A stretch of DNA of 64,000 nt from Plectosphaerella cucumerina. Lineage: Eukaryota; Ascomycota; Sordariomycetes; Glomerellales; Plectosphaerellaceae. Each line of letters starts with the position of its first letter. The stretch's first letter is position 1. The DNA lies in NCBI GenBank assembly GCA_020746995.1, contig JAGPXD010000002.1:7006001-7070000 (forward strand). The letters are read 5' to 3'. The position numbers and the translations under genes are program-made. Positions 44,172 to 53,713 of this stretch are shown in pieces. The notes under the pieces were generated by a model. That model did not search any database. It was not told the origin of the DNA and saw only the letters and a program-made list of their open reading frames with translations.

Positions 44172-44950
44172 ATGCCTGAAACAGGAAAAGTCCTCGTCTT
44201 CGGCGGCAGCGGGCCCACGGGCATCTGCCTCCTCCGGGAGTTGGCATACCGCAACCACAACGCCATCGCCTACGTCCGGAACCCATCCAAGATTCCCGAC
44301 GATCTCAAGACAAACCCTCTCATCGAAGTACATCACCCCAAACATGGCCTCACCTCTGCTTGATGGACTAACAGAACCAGGTCGTAAAAGGCGACATCAC
44401 AGACCGCGAAGCCCTCTCCAAAGCCATCGCCCAAAGCAAAGTCATCATCTCCCTCCTCGGCCCCAACACCATCCGGGGCGTCAACGAAGAAACCTACACA
44501 AACTTCTACAAGCTCCTCCTCTCCCTGATGCGCGAGCACGGCGTCCGCCGCATCTTCGCCATGAGCACCATCTCCCGCTGGGAACCTGACGATTCCTTCT
44601 CCGCGCTGCGGTGGTTGCTCGTGTCGCTCGTGTATGTCGTCGCGCACGGGGCGTGGAAGACGGTCAGGGGCATCGCGAGGACGTTTGAGGAGGAGGGAGA
44701 GGGGGTGGATTGGACTGTTTACCGGATTGCGGGGATTCCGGGGGGGAGTGATGAGAAGTCGTGGAGGGAGGATCGGGAGGATGGGATGGCGTTTGAGGGG
44801 GGGGTTGGGGGGGATGGATGGATGTTGACGCAGAAGAGGGGGGCGTTGGCGAGGTGGCTTGTTGATGGGGCGGAGGATGGGAAGAGGAGGTGGATTGGGA
44901 AGATGCCGGCTGTTAGTCGGCTTGCGGGGAGCAAGAGGAGGGCTGAGTGA
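44172..44950 (+). CDS. Atypical SDR / NmrA-like NAD(P)-binding protein
   Basis: Two exons (44172-44327 and 44381-44950, 53-nt intron) encode 241 residues. The N-terminus forms a Rossmann nucleotide-binding loop, VLVFGGSGPTGICLLREL (GGxGPTG), followed by AYVRNPSKIP, VVKGDITDREAL and KVIISLLGPNTI, as in NmrA-like or NAD(P)H-binding atypical short-chain dehydrogenases. The active-site YxxxK of classical enzymes is not visible. The central RRIFAMSTISRW resembles the strand that normally carries the catalytic serine. It could be a small oxidoreductase or a redox sensor. The substrate is unknown. The 3' half is unusually G-rich on the coding strand, with many GGG and GAG codons, quite unlike the C-rich first half. 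Confidence 0.85.
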
Positions 44951-45480
44951 GGGCTAGGAAGTATGTGTTCATTTCGTTTGTATAGACTTTGTTTTGTGGT
45001 AATCAGGCGGCAAACGTTGTATTATTCGAGGCCATGTCAACTGCCGGTGTCATGTGCTGGCAGTGATGGATGTTGATAATGCAGGAGTGCATCCAGCCGG
45101 CGGTGATGGAGTCGTGACCATTGAGACTGCTTGGATTGGCAGCCGGCCGGCCCCGGGCGATAAGATAAGGCGCCCGACCGCCCGCTGGAGGGGCAACAAA
45201 CAACACCAAAGACGGGCACTAGCATCGCGCGCAACTTGAAGACTCCCAATTCGCGGCCCGCCCTGTTTTGACACCATCTTCCTCCCGTTTCACTCTGCCT
45301 CGTGCCGCCTTGCCTCGCGTCGCTGTCTCGGGTTCCTGCGTCGCTTCTCAACCCCTTTTTCTCCCAGCATTTCGTTTGTTCTGGCGTGTTGAGGAATCGA
45401 GTACTTATTCTGGTCTCCCCCACGTCATCGTCCCCCGCCGTTCCAACTCTTTCTTCCAACCGTCCACCTCCGGCGCAAAC
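44951..45480. other. Intergenic region, no gene seen
   Basis: About 530 bp holding the 3' flank of the SDR gene and the promoter and 5' leader of the HD-domain gene. CT-rich sequence runs up to the start codon at 45481. A GATAAGATAA element occurs near 45159. Confidence 0.6.
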
Positions 45481-46432
45481 ATGTCTCCCAGCGCTGTCAA
45501 CAACACTGCCGACCCGGCTGCGGTCCCTGAGACCAGAAAGGTTGATGTCAGCGGTATGTTCTCCCCTGCCCTCACCATCTACACCACGCCCCCTCTGACC
45601 ACTCCTCCCTCCAGATCTCGGCTTCATCGAAACCCCAAAGGTCGAAGGCCCCTGGTCCGTCGACAAGGTCATCGCCGTTGCGCCCAACGACACACCCGGC
45701 TTCACTCCCCCCTCCGACTCCCCTCTTCCCTACTTCCATCTCCTCGAGCGCCTCAAGACCACCAAGCGCGAGGGATGGAGGCGCTTCGGCATTGAGCGGT
45801 GAGTACAACCTCCCCTCCCCCACCACCCGTCAACCCCCTCTGACCCTCCCAGCGGCGAGTCCATCGCCGACCACATGTACCGCATGTCCCTCCTTACCTT
45901 CGCCTGCCCCGCCGCCCTCCGCCCCCGCCTCGACCTGAACCGCTGCATCAAGATGTGCCTGATCCACGACATGGCCGAGTCCCTCGTCGGCGACATCACC
46001 CCCGTCGACGGCGTCGCCAAGCCCGAGAAGAACCGCCGCGAGGCCGAGACGATGGACTACATCACCAAGAACCTCATGGGCGGCCTCGACGGCGGCGTCG
46101 CCGGTGAGGAGATGCGCGCCGTCTGGCAGGAGTACGAGGATTCCAAGACGCTCGAGAGCCTCTTCGTCCACGACCTCGACAAGATGGAGCTGCTGCTGCA
46201 GATGTTCGAGTACGAGAAGCGCGGACGCCGGACTCTTGATCTGGGCGAGTTTGCGTACGTTGCGACCAAGTTTGCGCTCCCCGAGACCAGGGAGTGGGCG
46301 CAGCAGCTGCTTGCGGAGAGGGAGGTCTTCTGGGGCGCGGGGAAGCATGTCCATGGGGAGGAGGGCGTTGCTGGTGGTGTCAAGCCTGATACGAGGCAGC
46401 AGCAGGACAGCTATTATTCGAAGCAGGCGTGA
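45481..46432 (+). CDS. HD-domain 5'-deoxynucleotidase (YfbR/HDDC2-like)
   Basis: Three exons (45481-45553, 45615-45798, 45853-46432; introns 61 and 54 nt) encode 278 residues. The core is an HD-domain phosphohydrolase: RRFGIERGESIADHMYRMSL gives the first histidine, KMCLIHDMAESLVGDI the HD pair, and LFVHDLDKMELLLQ the distal aspartate. Members such as bacterial YfbR, human HDDC2 and yeast YBR242W dephosphorylate deoxynucleoside monophosphates with a divalent metal. The N-terminal 60 residues are variable, and the C-terminal glycine/glutamine-rich tail is not part of the domain. Expected location is cytosol or nucleus. Confidence 0.93.
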
Positions 46433-47069
46433 GGGCTGGGTTTTGGATTTGGGCGACACGGTGCGGTTAAGGGTTTATGGATAGGTTGGGGTTTCGAATC
46501 GGACAGGCGGGATCGGCGTACATGGCATGGCATTGGCTCCCTAGAGCGATAGACGAGCGCTGACGCTTTGGTTGATATAGCTACAAGCTGCGGGCTCGCG
46601 CCGGCATTTTGGGTTTGTTTTTTGGCTCTGGTTCAAATGCGCTGGGTAGCATCTGGAAGCTCTCGGCCTTTCGGGAGTAAAGGATCTTCCTTCCACGCCC
46701 TCAAACAACTCGAAGCTCAAACGCGCAAGTTCGTAGCGCCGCTTCGCAGTGCTGTTGACAACGGGGTCGCAGCCTAAACTACATCTAACGTAGTCAGCGT
46801 CACATGGCCAATCACTGGCTCTCATGTGCTCACCCTTGACCCGAGGTGTACCTACTACGTCCTTGAATTTATTTATAGCCGGCCATTGACAGAGTGTAGA
46901 CTGCTTCAGTAATCGATGGTGTCATGTTAGGTGCTGATGGCGTTCTACTCTTCCAATACTCAATGTACCTTTATAACAACGCTATCTGCACATCGTAGCA
47001 CCGATGGCATGGAAACTATCCACAAACCTCTTCCCAACGGTGTCCTACAAGAATCTACAAAGAACAGCC
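46433..47069. other. Intergenic region, no gene seen
   Basis: About 640 bp, AT-richer than the neighbouring genes. Nothing beyond promoter sequence of the next gene could be supported. Confidence 0.6.
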
Positions 47070-47708
47070 ATGCCTTCAGTCATCTACCTCGTCCGCCACG
47101 CCGAGTCGGAGCACAACGTCTCAAAGGACTTCACACAACGAGATCCGCCTCTCACTACTACCGGTTTGGCACAGGCAGCGACTTTGACGGACAAATTCCC
47201 CGACACAGCCTCAATCGCCGTCGTGCTCTCGTCTCCACTCACACGCGCGCTGCAAACTACCACGGTCGGCTTCCGTCAAGTCCTCGGCAAAGATGCAGCA
47301 GGCGGGGTCCAGCTCATAATCGACCCTGACCTTCAGGAGCGCAGCGACCTTCCTTGTGACACCGGATCTGGACCTGCTGAACTGCGCAAGGCCTTTCCGG
47401 GTGTCAATTTTGGGAACTTGGAGCATGAATGGTTCATCAAAGAGGGTTCATACGCCGCGGATGATGCTGCGGTTGTTGAACGAGCGCAACGATTCCGTGA
47501 GAGATTGCGGAATATCGTTGCTACACTCGAGAAGGATATAAAAGAGGATGACGAGAGGCGAAGGAGAAATGTGGTTGTCGTCACTCATGGCGTGTTTATG
47601 AAATTTTTAGCTGAGGATGACGCGATTGACCTCCCCAAGGCCGGCTGGAAAGCCTTCAGGATGAGCAGTAATGAGGGCGGAGGCGCTGTACTTATCTCCC
47701 AGGAGTAA
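47070..47708 (+). CDS. Histidine phosphatase (phosphoglycerate-mutase-like)
   Basis: An intronless gene of 212 residues starting at the ATG at 47070. The N-terminal YLVRHAESEHNV carries the catalytic RHxE-type histidine of the histidine phosphatase superfamily. LSSPLTRALQTT gives the conserved arginine, and VVVVTHGVFMKFL the second histidine. The branch to which it belongs includes fungal proteins of unknown substrate that often lie in accessory gene regions. In-frame methionines upstream (47004) would add 22 residues with no clear role. Its 3' end overlaps, on the opposite strand, a stretch that reads like a decayed membrane protein. Confidence 0.9.
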   Translation: MPSVIYLVRHAESEHNVSKDFTQRDPPLTTTGLAQAATLTDKFPDTASIAVVLSSPLTRALQTTTVGFRQVLGKDAAGGVQLIIDPDLQERSDLPCDTGSGPAELRKAFPGVNFGNLEHEWFIKEGSYAADDAAVVERAQRFRERLRNIVATLEKDIKEDDERRRRNVVVVTHGVFMKFLAEDDAIDLPKAGWKAFRMSSNEGGGAVLISQE

Positions 47709-48082
47709 AGTTACATCGAGGAAAGCACCCATGACGATGGCGACCGGAGGGCTCACGCCAAAGGAGTAGCCGAAGAAGAAGCTCGATGCCGTTATAACAA
47801 CCCAATATGGCTCCTGTGCAAGACTTGTGCCCTGCTGGAAACTTTGGTCTATGCATCCGATTTGCCCTAGGCAATAGACTGTAGTGTAAATAAGGCCGAC
47901 GGCACCAACATTGACGCCCCAGCCTGTACGGGGGCGAACGTGGCAGCGAGGAAAGTCACAGCGAAAGCGATGAGGAGGCCTTTAAGGACGATCTGGATAT
48001 CCTGCGGGGATACTCCCTCGTGGCACCCACTTTGGACGAGGGCCTGCTGGAGATACATCCGATGGTGCAGTTCTGCACGCAA
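47641..48082 (-). pseudogene. Relic of a multi-pass membrane protein
   Basis: On the minus strand two hydrophobic protein-like stretches can be read. One, from about 48030 to 47930, includes GLLIAFAVTFLAATFAP. The other, from about 47900 to 47650, includes EPYWVVITASSFFFGYSFG and SPPVAIVMGAFLDVTLLLGDKY. They are in different frames, and I found no consensus intron that joins them without a stop. The second runs into the end of the phosphatase gene on the other strand. The simplest reading is a broken or truncated membrane-protein gene, but a real gene with an unusual intron is not excluded. No family was assigned. Confidence 0.35.
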
Positions 48083-48579
48083 CAGTGGCTCTCTTCCACG
48101 GACAGTACGCTAAAGACAAGCGGGCGTTCGTCCGAGCCGTGGTCAGGGAGTCTCCTTTGGGTACGAGAACTGGACAAGGTGTCGAGCGCTGGATCCCCAT
48201 ATTGGACCATTCGAGGAAGAGGAGCCGGGGAGCGAGGGCGAAGGGGAGGACATGGCATTTTTATTGACGCGCGCGGGGTATTACCGATCAATGATCGGAT
48301 CGTATAAAGCCGCTGAGGGCTTGAAACGCAAAGTACAGAGGTTGTAGCGCTTAAGTGTGCCTCCGTCACGATTCCGGTCTGATTGGCTAGGAGGATGTCA
48401 ACGTTGCGGAGCTCGTGCAGTGGGTCTTAGCAATAATTGTTGGTGCCTCTTCCAGAGCGCCAAGCTACAGGGCGTACCGCAAGGCGCCCCTACAGCTGGT
48501 TGCAAAGCGACGTAAATGCCTTTCCGGCGCCAGAAGATCTCTACAACCTACTTTCATTCACAGCATGCACCATAAAAGC

Positions 48580-48730
48580 CGCAGGACTGGGCATCGGCAT
48601 CGCAGGCCTCGCAGGCCTCTTCAGTGCGCGCTTGGAAGCCATCGACAAAGTCAAGTCATACAAGTCTTTCACGGCTGATGCGGATACATTAAACGTCCAG
48701 TACGACGCTTATCGGCTTACCTTGGGTTAG
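48580..48730 (+). pseudogene. Truncated HeLo-type (prion-inhibition) domain fragment
   Basis: The frame from 48437 to 48730 ends in about 49 residues that match the start of the fungal HeLo domain, including AGLGIGIAGLAGLFSARLE and then KVKSYKSFTADADTL. The full domain is about 200 residues, the N-terminal effector of heterokaryon-incompatibility proteins and NLR-like receptors. Here the frame stops shortly after the second helix, and nothing recognisable follows. The upstream 48 residues have no match that I know. It is most likely a remnant of a larger incompatibility gene. A very short functional protein seems unlikely. Confidence 0.45.
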
Positions 48731-49334
48731 CTTAGTTTTCCTGAGTAGTCGAGTGACTATCCCTGTGTTACCTTGTCTGATATGTAGTCTCCTTTGGTGG
48801 TACGGCACCCAGCCCCTTGGTCTCGGGCCTCTGAGCTCGGTTCACCTCCATTTCATGGCTCATATGATGCCTCGCCTGTTTCCTGTTTATCCTGACTCCT
48901 TTTGTGCCTCGCCCACCCGGATGGCTATCAGCTCAGGCCATGAGTCCTACCCCTGCAGCAGCTGGCCAGGGCGACCAAGAATCATTAAGACGTCTCCTAC
49001 GCGGGATGGACCTGCAATTGTCAGCAGGAACAGGCCATAAAAGCTTTCAAACAGAAAAGGACGCCTGCCGAGAAGGATTGCATGCGCTGATTGTTGGTCA
49101 GTGGCACGGACAGGGGTTAGCAGGATGAGAGCTGTCTCGTGAGGCCATAGAGGTTCTCAAAATTGGTTTTCCCGCTGCAGCTTCCGCCACAACGTCTGCG
49201 AGCGGCTCGACGCCCCCTGAAGTGTGCGGGTACCGTCGATGAAAGAAGAAGAAGGCTTGTTGCCCTCAAGGTGAACCTGCAGGGTTGCTCGGGGAGGATG
49301 CTCCCTCGTGGAGAGTAAGATGCTCGAGGGCGTG

Positions 49335-49340
49335 TATAAA
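49335..49340 (+). promoter_or_regulatory. TATA box of repeat-protein gene
   Basis: TATAAA lies 76 bp before the start codon at 49411, an ideal core-promoter spacing for a strongly expressed fungal gene. Confidence 0.55.
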
Positions 49341-49410
49341 GGTCAAAGACGTACGCCAATGCTTTGGCAATTTCTGGCCCGGTCGCCCAGCCAGCTTCTA
49401 GACAATTCTC

Positions 49411-51141
49411 ATGGATAAGCGAAGAGAGATGACGCTCTCAAAAGCCGCCCCTATACTCCTCGCCGGCATGGCCGCTGCTCTTCCCCAGGGAAGCCCTGCT
49501 CCTACAGAGTCCCCTACAGGTCTCGACTGCAGGTAAGTCCTCAACTCTCCCAAATCTACATGGGACGACCTGACACCTACAGCTGGCACCTTGACCACTG
49601 GGACTGCGCCGCCCCATGCTCAACCGTCACCAACACCCGCCTCGCCATAGACGCCACCATCACCGACTACCCTTCCTGGCTCGAGTCCATGAACCTCGCC
49701 CACTCGACCTCTGGCGTCCCCTTCTCCGGCACCCGTGTCTTCGTCCACACATCCGTGTATGAGTATCCCGGCGGGAGCTTCACCGGGTATGGAGTGTACG
49801 ATTCGCATGGCCTCACGCGTGCGGGATACAGCGTCATTGAAGAGGAGGTCGTCACAACCACGTGCCCGCCCTCGACAACCTTTTCGCTCCCGCCTTCGCC
49901 GACGGGGGCGGATTGCAGTCCTCACCAGGATCACTGTGAGTTCAACTTATCTGGGATGGAGAAAAGTAGCTGACAGTTTCGCAGGGCACTGTGATCCCAT
50001 CTCGACTTCTGGACCAGAGCCGACTCCTACGGGCGAGTGTACCGCCCATGACGACCACTGGCATTGTCCCCCTGGGGTTCCTGAGCCCACTCAACTTCCG
50101 GGACAAGAGCCTGGCGATGATGAGGAGTGTACCCCTCATGACGATCATTGGCATTGCCCGCCTGGTGTGCCGGAGCCGCCTTTCCCTCCTGGCGGCAACA
50201 CCGGGACTTCCAGTAGCACCTCCTCAGCCACCACTCTGAGCAGTCCAGGAGAATGCACGCCCCATGATGACCATTGGCATTGCCCGCCGGGCGTTCCTGA
50301 GCCTACAACACCCCCTGGAGGTAGCGCCGAGACTAGTACCGGCAGTAGCAGCACTCCCACGACGACGACAACCCCTAGCGATGGTGGGGAGTGTACACCT
50401 CATGATGACCACTGGCACTGTCCGCCGGGAGTCTCTGAGCCTTCCTTTCCCCCAGGAAGCCCTGAGACTATCACCAGCGGCAAGCCAACGATCACGTCTT
50501 CGGGCGGTACGGGCGAGTGCACACCCCATGATGACCACTGGCACTGCCCGTCCGGCGTGCCTGAGCCTACTCATCCTCCTGGCGGCAACACCGAGACCGG
50601 CACGGGCAGCAAGCCGACAACCACATCGTTCCCTACCAGCGGTGAGGGGGAATGTACAGCTCATGGCGATCACTGGCACTGCCCACCGGGAGTCCCCGAG
50701 CCCACCTTCTCCCCTGGTGGAAGCACGATAACCAGGACCGACCCGACACCGACGTCGCCCCCTGCTCAGGGAGAAGGGGGATGCACCCCTCACGGCGATC
50801 ATTGGCACTGTCCTCCCGGTGTTGAGGAGCCTTCTCATCCTCCCATCGGTGACGGCAACGGAACAATCACCCCGGGCGATGATGATACCGAGTGCGAGGC
50901 TCATGATGACCACTGGCATTGTCCCGATGGGGTTGAGGAGCCCCCTTACGCCCCGGGCGGCGAACCAGGTGTTGGAGGCGAGGCGGTGTCAAGCTCTGGT
51001 TCCAGCTCTCAGACCTCTGGCGTCGCGCAGCCAGCCACCCCTCCAATTACTGAGATATCGGGTGCTGCCGGTGTGTGTTTCAGCCAGGCAAGCCTCCTTG
51101 CAGCGGCCGTAGCCCCCCTCATCTTTGGCTTCATGTCGTGA
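49411..51141 (+). CDS. GPI-type surface protein with C-x2-H-x-D-H-W-H-C repeats
   Basis: Three exons (49411-49532, 49583-49935, 49985-51141; introns 50 and 49 nt) encode 543 residues. A signal peptide (hydrophobic core APILLAGMAAALP) is followed by a non-repeated domain of about 110 residues (DYPSWLESMNLAHS..., SVYEYPGGSFTGYGVYD). Then come eight well-spaced copies of a unit like ECTPHDDHWHCPPGVPEP, separated by Ser/Thr/Gly/Pro linkers of 10-35 residues. A ninth copy (CSPHQDHWHC) is split by intron 2, and a degenerate tenth (CSWHLDHWDC) starts right at intron 1. A C-terminal hydrophobic tail (ASLLAAAVAPLIFGFMS) suggests GPI anchoring. Each unit offers two Cys and three His, so zinc or copper binding at the wall is plausible (inference). 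I do not recognise a named family. Confidence 0.88.
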
Positions 51142-51289
51142 AAAAACCTTGGGACAAGCCATCATGGAACGCGTCGGGTAGCAACACAGGCAAGTACGGT
51201 CATGTACACATACTCATTCAACGATCGATCCAGACAAACTATATACACACACAAACATTCAAAACCCCGCCAGCAAGCTCACTCCCAGC

Positions 51290-52517
51290 CTAGCAAGTAG
51301 TGCTAAAAGCACTAACCTTGCAGAACTGCGAATCCGGCCCCGAGCTCGTCTTCTTCGGCTCCTTACCCGTGTTGTTACCATCATACTTATCGCACGTCTT
51401 GTTCGCATCCTGGCAGCTGTTGTTGATGGTGCACGTGTCTCCGTAGTTGGTGTTGATGCCACAGAGGACGCCTCCGTCCTTGGCGATGACGTTGTTCATC
51501 ACAACGTGGCGCGCGCCGCCGTTGTTGCTGCAGTTGCCGCAGCTGCGGACGACCTTGCCGTAGTCTTCGGCATAGAAGTCCTTAATGTCGAGCGTTCCGA
51601 AGCCGTTGAATTGGAAGATCTTGTCTGCGGCCTTGAAGGCGCCGCCTCCGATAACGTAGGAGGTACCGCTGCTTTGTTTGATGGTGCTGAGGGGGGTTAG
51701 ATGGGGTTGAGGAAGGGCTGGGAGGTTGGGGACTTACAGGGCGTCTTCACATACGTCCGACCACCACACGTTCACGCTGGAGTTGTTAGGATTACGTCGT
51801 GTCATGGGGGTGTACTTGAGTCTTACAGAGTGCTGAATGGTTGTTAGCGACGGACAAGGCAATGGAAGGGGTGTTGGTTGACTTACCATTTTCCCTTGCA
51901 GTGGACACCCTCGGCCTGGTCAGGTCCGATGATGACGTTGGACAGAGTGGCGCCATCCTCGAGAATGAACATGGCGTCCTTCTCGCCAGTCTCGCTCTGG
52001 TCGGCACAGACACGCGCTGGGAAACCCAATGTCAGTATGAGCCACGCCAGAGCTAGTGCTTGTACTCACGACTGCGGTCGTAGAGCTTCATGCCGCCATC
52101 AAAAGACCCAGACACGGGAATGGCAGTGGGGCTGTACACGGCACCCGAAGACTTGGGCAGGGTTCTGGTGACACCCGAGGGGGCCGGGATGACGCCCCCG
52201 TTGGAGGTGGTAGCGGCCCTGGTGGTGGTCGAGGCGGCCCTAGTGCTCGTCACGATGGTGGTGGGCGTGGGGACGCTGCCGCCGCCGCCGGCGGTGTAGT
52301 GGCACGAGCACTCGGCGGAGACGAGCTTGGGCTTGTTGTCGCAGTTTGTGGCCCAGGCGGGGAGGGCGGTGGTCGCGGTGACGGTGCTCTGGGTGAAGGT
52401 GGCGCAGAAGGTCGAGGCGGCGGCGTTGTTCTTGATGTAGCTCGCGCACTTGTTGCTGGTGGGGTTCAGGCAGCCCAGGGCCGCGGGGACGAGGCCGAGG
52501 AGGATGAGAGCGTGCAT
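51290..52517 (-). CDS. Secreted PL3 pectate lyase with Cys-rich N-domain
   Basis: Five exons (52517-52070, 52016-51887, 51832-51827, 51776-51738, 51686-51290) encode 339 residues. The third exon is only 6 nt (CACTCT), and without it the conserved GKCTLVNVWWSDVCEDAL cannot be formed. Introns are 50-54 nt. The signal peptide (MHALILLGLVPAALG) leads to a six-cysteine N-terminal module of about 60 residues, a Ser/Thr linker, and the family 3 polysaccharide lyase core: KLYDRSPRVCADQ, DAMFILEDGATLSNVIIGPDQAEGVHCKG, GTSYVIGGGA, FQFNGFGTLDIKDFYAEDYGKVVRSCGNCS and GINTNYGD. PL3 enzymes cleave de-esterified pectin by beta-elimination with calcium, extracellularly. The next gene on the same strand, upstream, is a Zn2Cys6 regulator. 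Confidence 0.95.
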
Positions 52518-52610
52518 TTTGAGAGAGGGATGGGGAGCTTGACTGAGAGGTGAGTGTTGATGTCGAGATGGGTTGCTAGTGATGAGCACTGGGGGTCTTG
52601 GACATGCCTA

Positions 52611-52616
52611 CTTATA
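52611..52616 (-). promoter_or_regulatory. TATA-like box of pectate lyase gene
   Basis: TATAAG on the minus strand lies 94 bp before the lyase start codon, consistent with a core promoter. The next 1.1 kb upstream to the regulator gene should contain the control sites. Confidence 0.5.
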
Positions 52617-53713
52617 CTTGAGAACCCTGGCGATATCTGCCCCGAGAGACACAGGAGACGAGCACAACATCGCAAAGAGACACTGAAAAGTAGGGATGGC
52701 AGCTGGCATCTCGTCGATTCTCTTTTTCCACCAGTCATGGCGTCGTGATGTGAGAGCTCACGGCCTGGGCCGAGATACCCGTCATGTCAGACTCCTACTC
52801 TAGCTCAGATGATCTTCCAAACCGCGTCGATATTGCAAGGGGAGCCTAGATCCTATCGTCCCGTGTCTGGCCGTTACCGTAGCAGAACTAAGAAAAAAGC
52901 TTGGTCCTGGTTCCTGGCCGATCCCCGTGGGGTAGCGCAGCCCATGCCGCAGGCCCCTCGCAGGCGAGCGGGTGGCGGGACGGCTCCCAGTGGACGGAAT
53001 AACTGCCCATCGACGCGGGACCGAACCTCGCCATGCTCAAAAGAACCATATCTCGCGAGTAATTCTGCAGGTGGACATGAGTGGCGAGGGGGCTGCCTGG
53101 TCCTATTTGCCGCCAGGCGTCAATACCTGCTCTCGTCTCGCATAGCTCGGGCTGGACTGGGCTGACGATGAAACAAACGAGTCGAGATTCGAGGCCACCC
53201 GCAGGCCACGAGGGAGGTCAAATGAAGATATTCCAGCCTTGCTTATGCCGTGAGGGTGTGGATGGCGGGCGACAGGGGCGGCCGAAATGCCACCAATGGC
53301 CGCGGCCGGGTGCCAAGCCACTCGATGCGCGCCGCATCCCGTCGCGGGGTACAGGCCTCCGACATGTCGCTTTCGGCCAAAAGCCTGGGGATCGGCCGCC
53401 AGTACCGGCCGGGGATCCGACTGTGACTGGAGCGAATTGGACGCTGTATGGATGGTCCGAGAGTCGTCGGCCGTTGCAGCCACCCCAGGAGGGACGTTTC
53501 TCTCTCCTGTGGCTGCAGCTGACAGCTCGGAAAAGCCTGCATGACAAAGTGAATGCGGCTTCAATTTCAGAGCCAAGTGCGTAAATTGATGGATGAACTT
53601 GGGCGCGGTACGGGCGTTGTTGGCTGAAACCACGCCTGAGGGTGCCTGATAGCGGCGCACGCCGAACTCTTGCCACACCATCTTGAGTCTCTTTTCGACT
53701 GAAGTACAGCTGA
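52617..53713. other. Intergenic region upstream of pectate lyase
   Basis: About 1.1 kb between the lyase promoter and the 3' end of the regulator gene. Frames on both strands are short and not protein-like, so no gene is called. Confidence 0.6.

Larger units (their letters stand above)
48083..49410. other. Gene-poor region with relics
   Basis: About 1.3 kb between the membrane-protein relic and the repeat-protein gene. Apart from the HeLo-type fragment (48580-48730) I see only short frames. Several appear to be decayed coding sequence rather than functional genes. Confidence 0.5.

Noticed and set aside
50224..50919. Minus-strand frame opposite the DHWHC repeats
   Set aside because: It shows the same periodicity only because it is the reverse strand of a tandem repeat. 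There is no signal peptide or domain.
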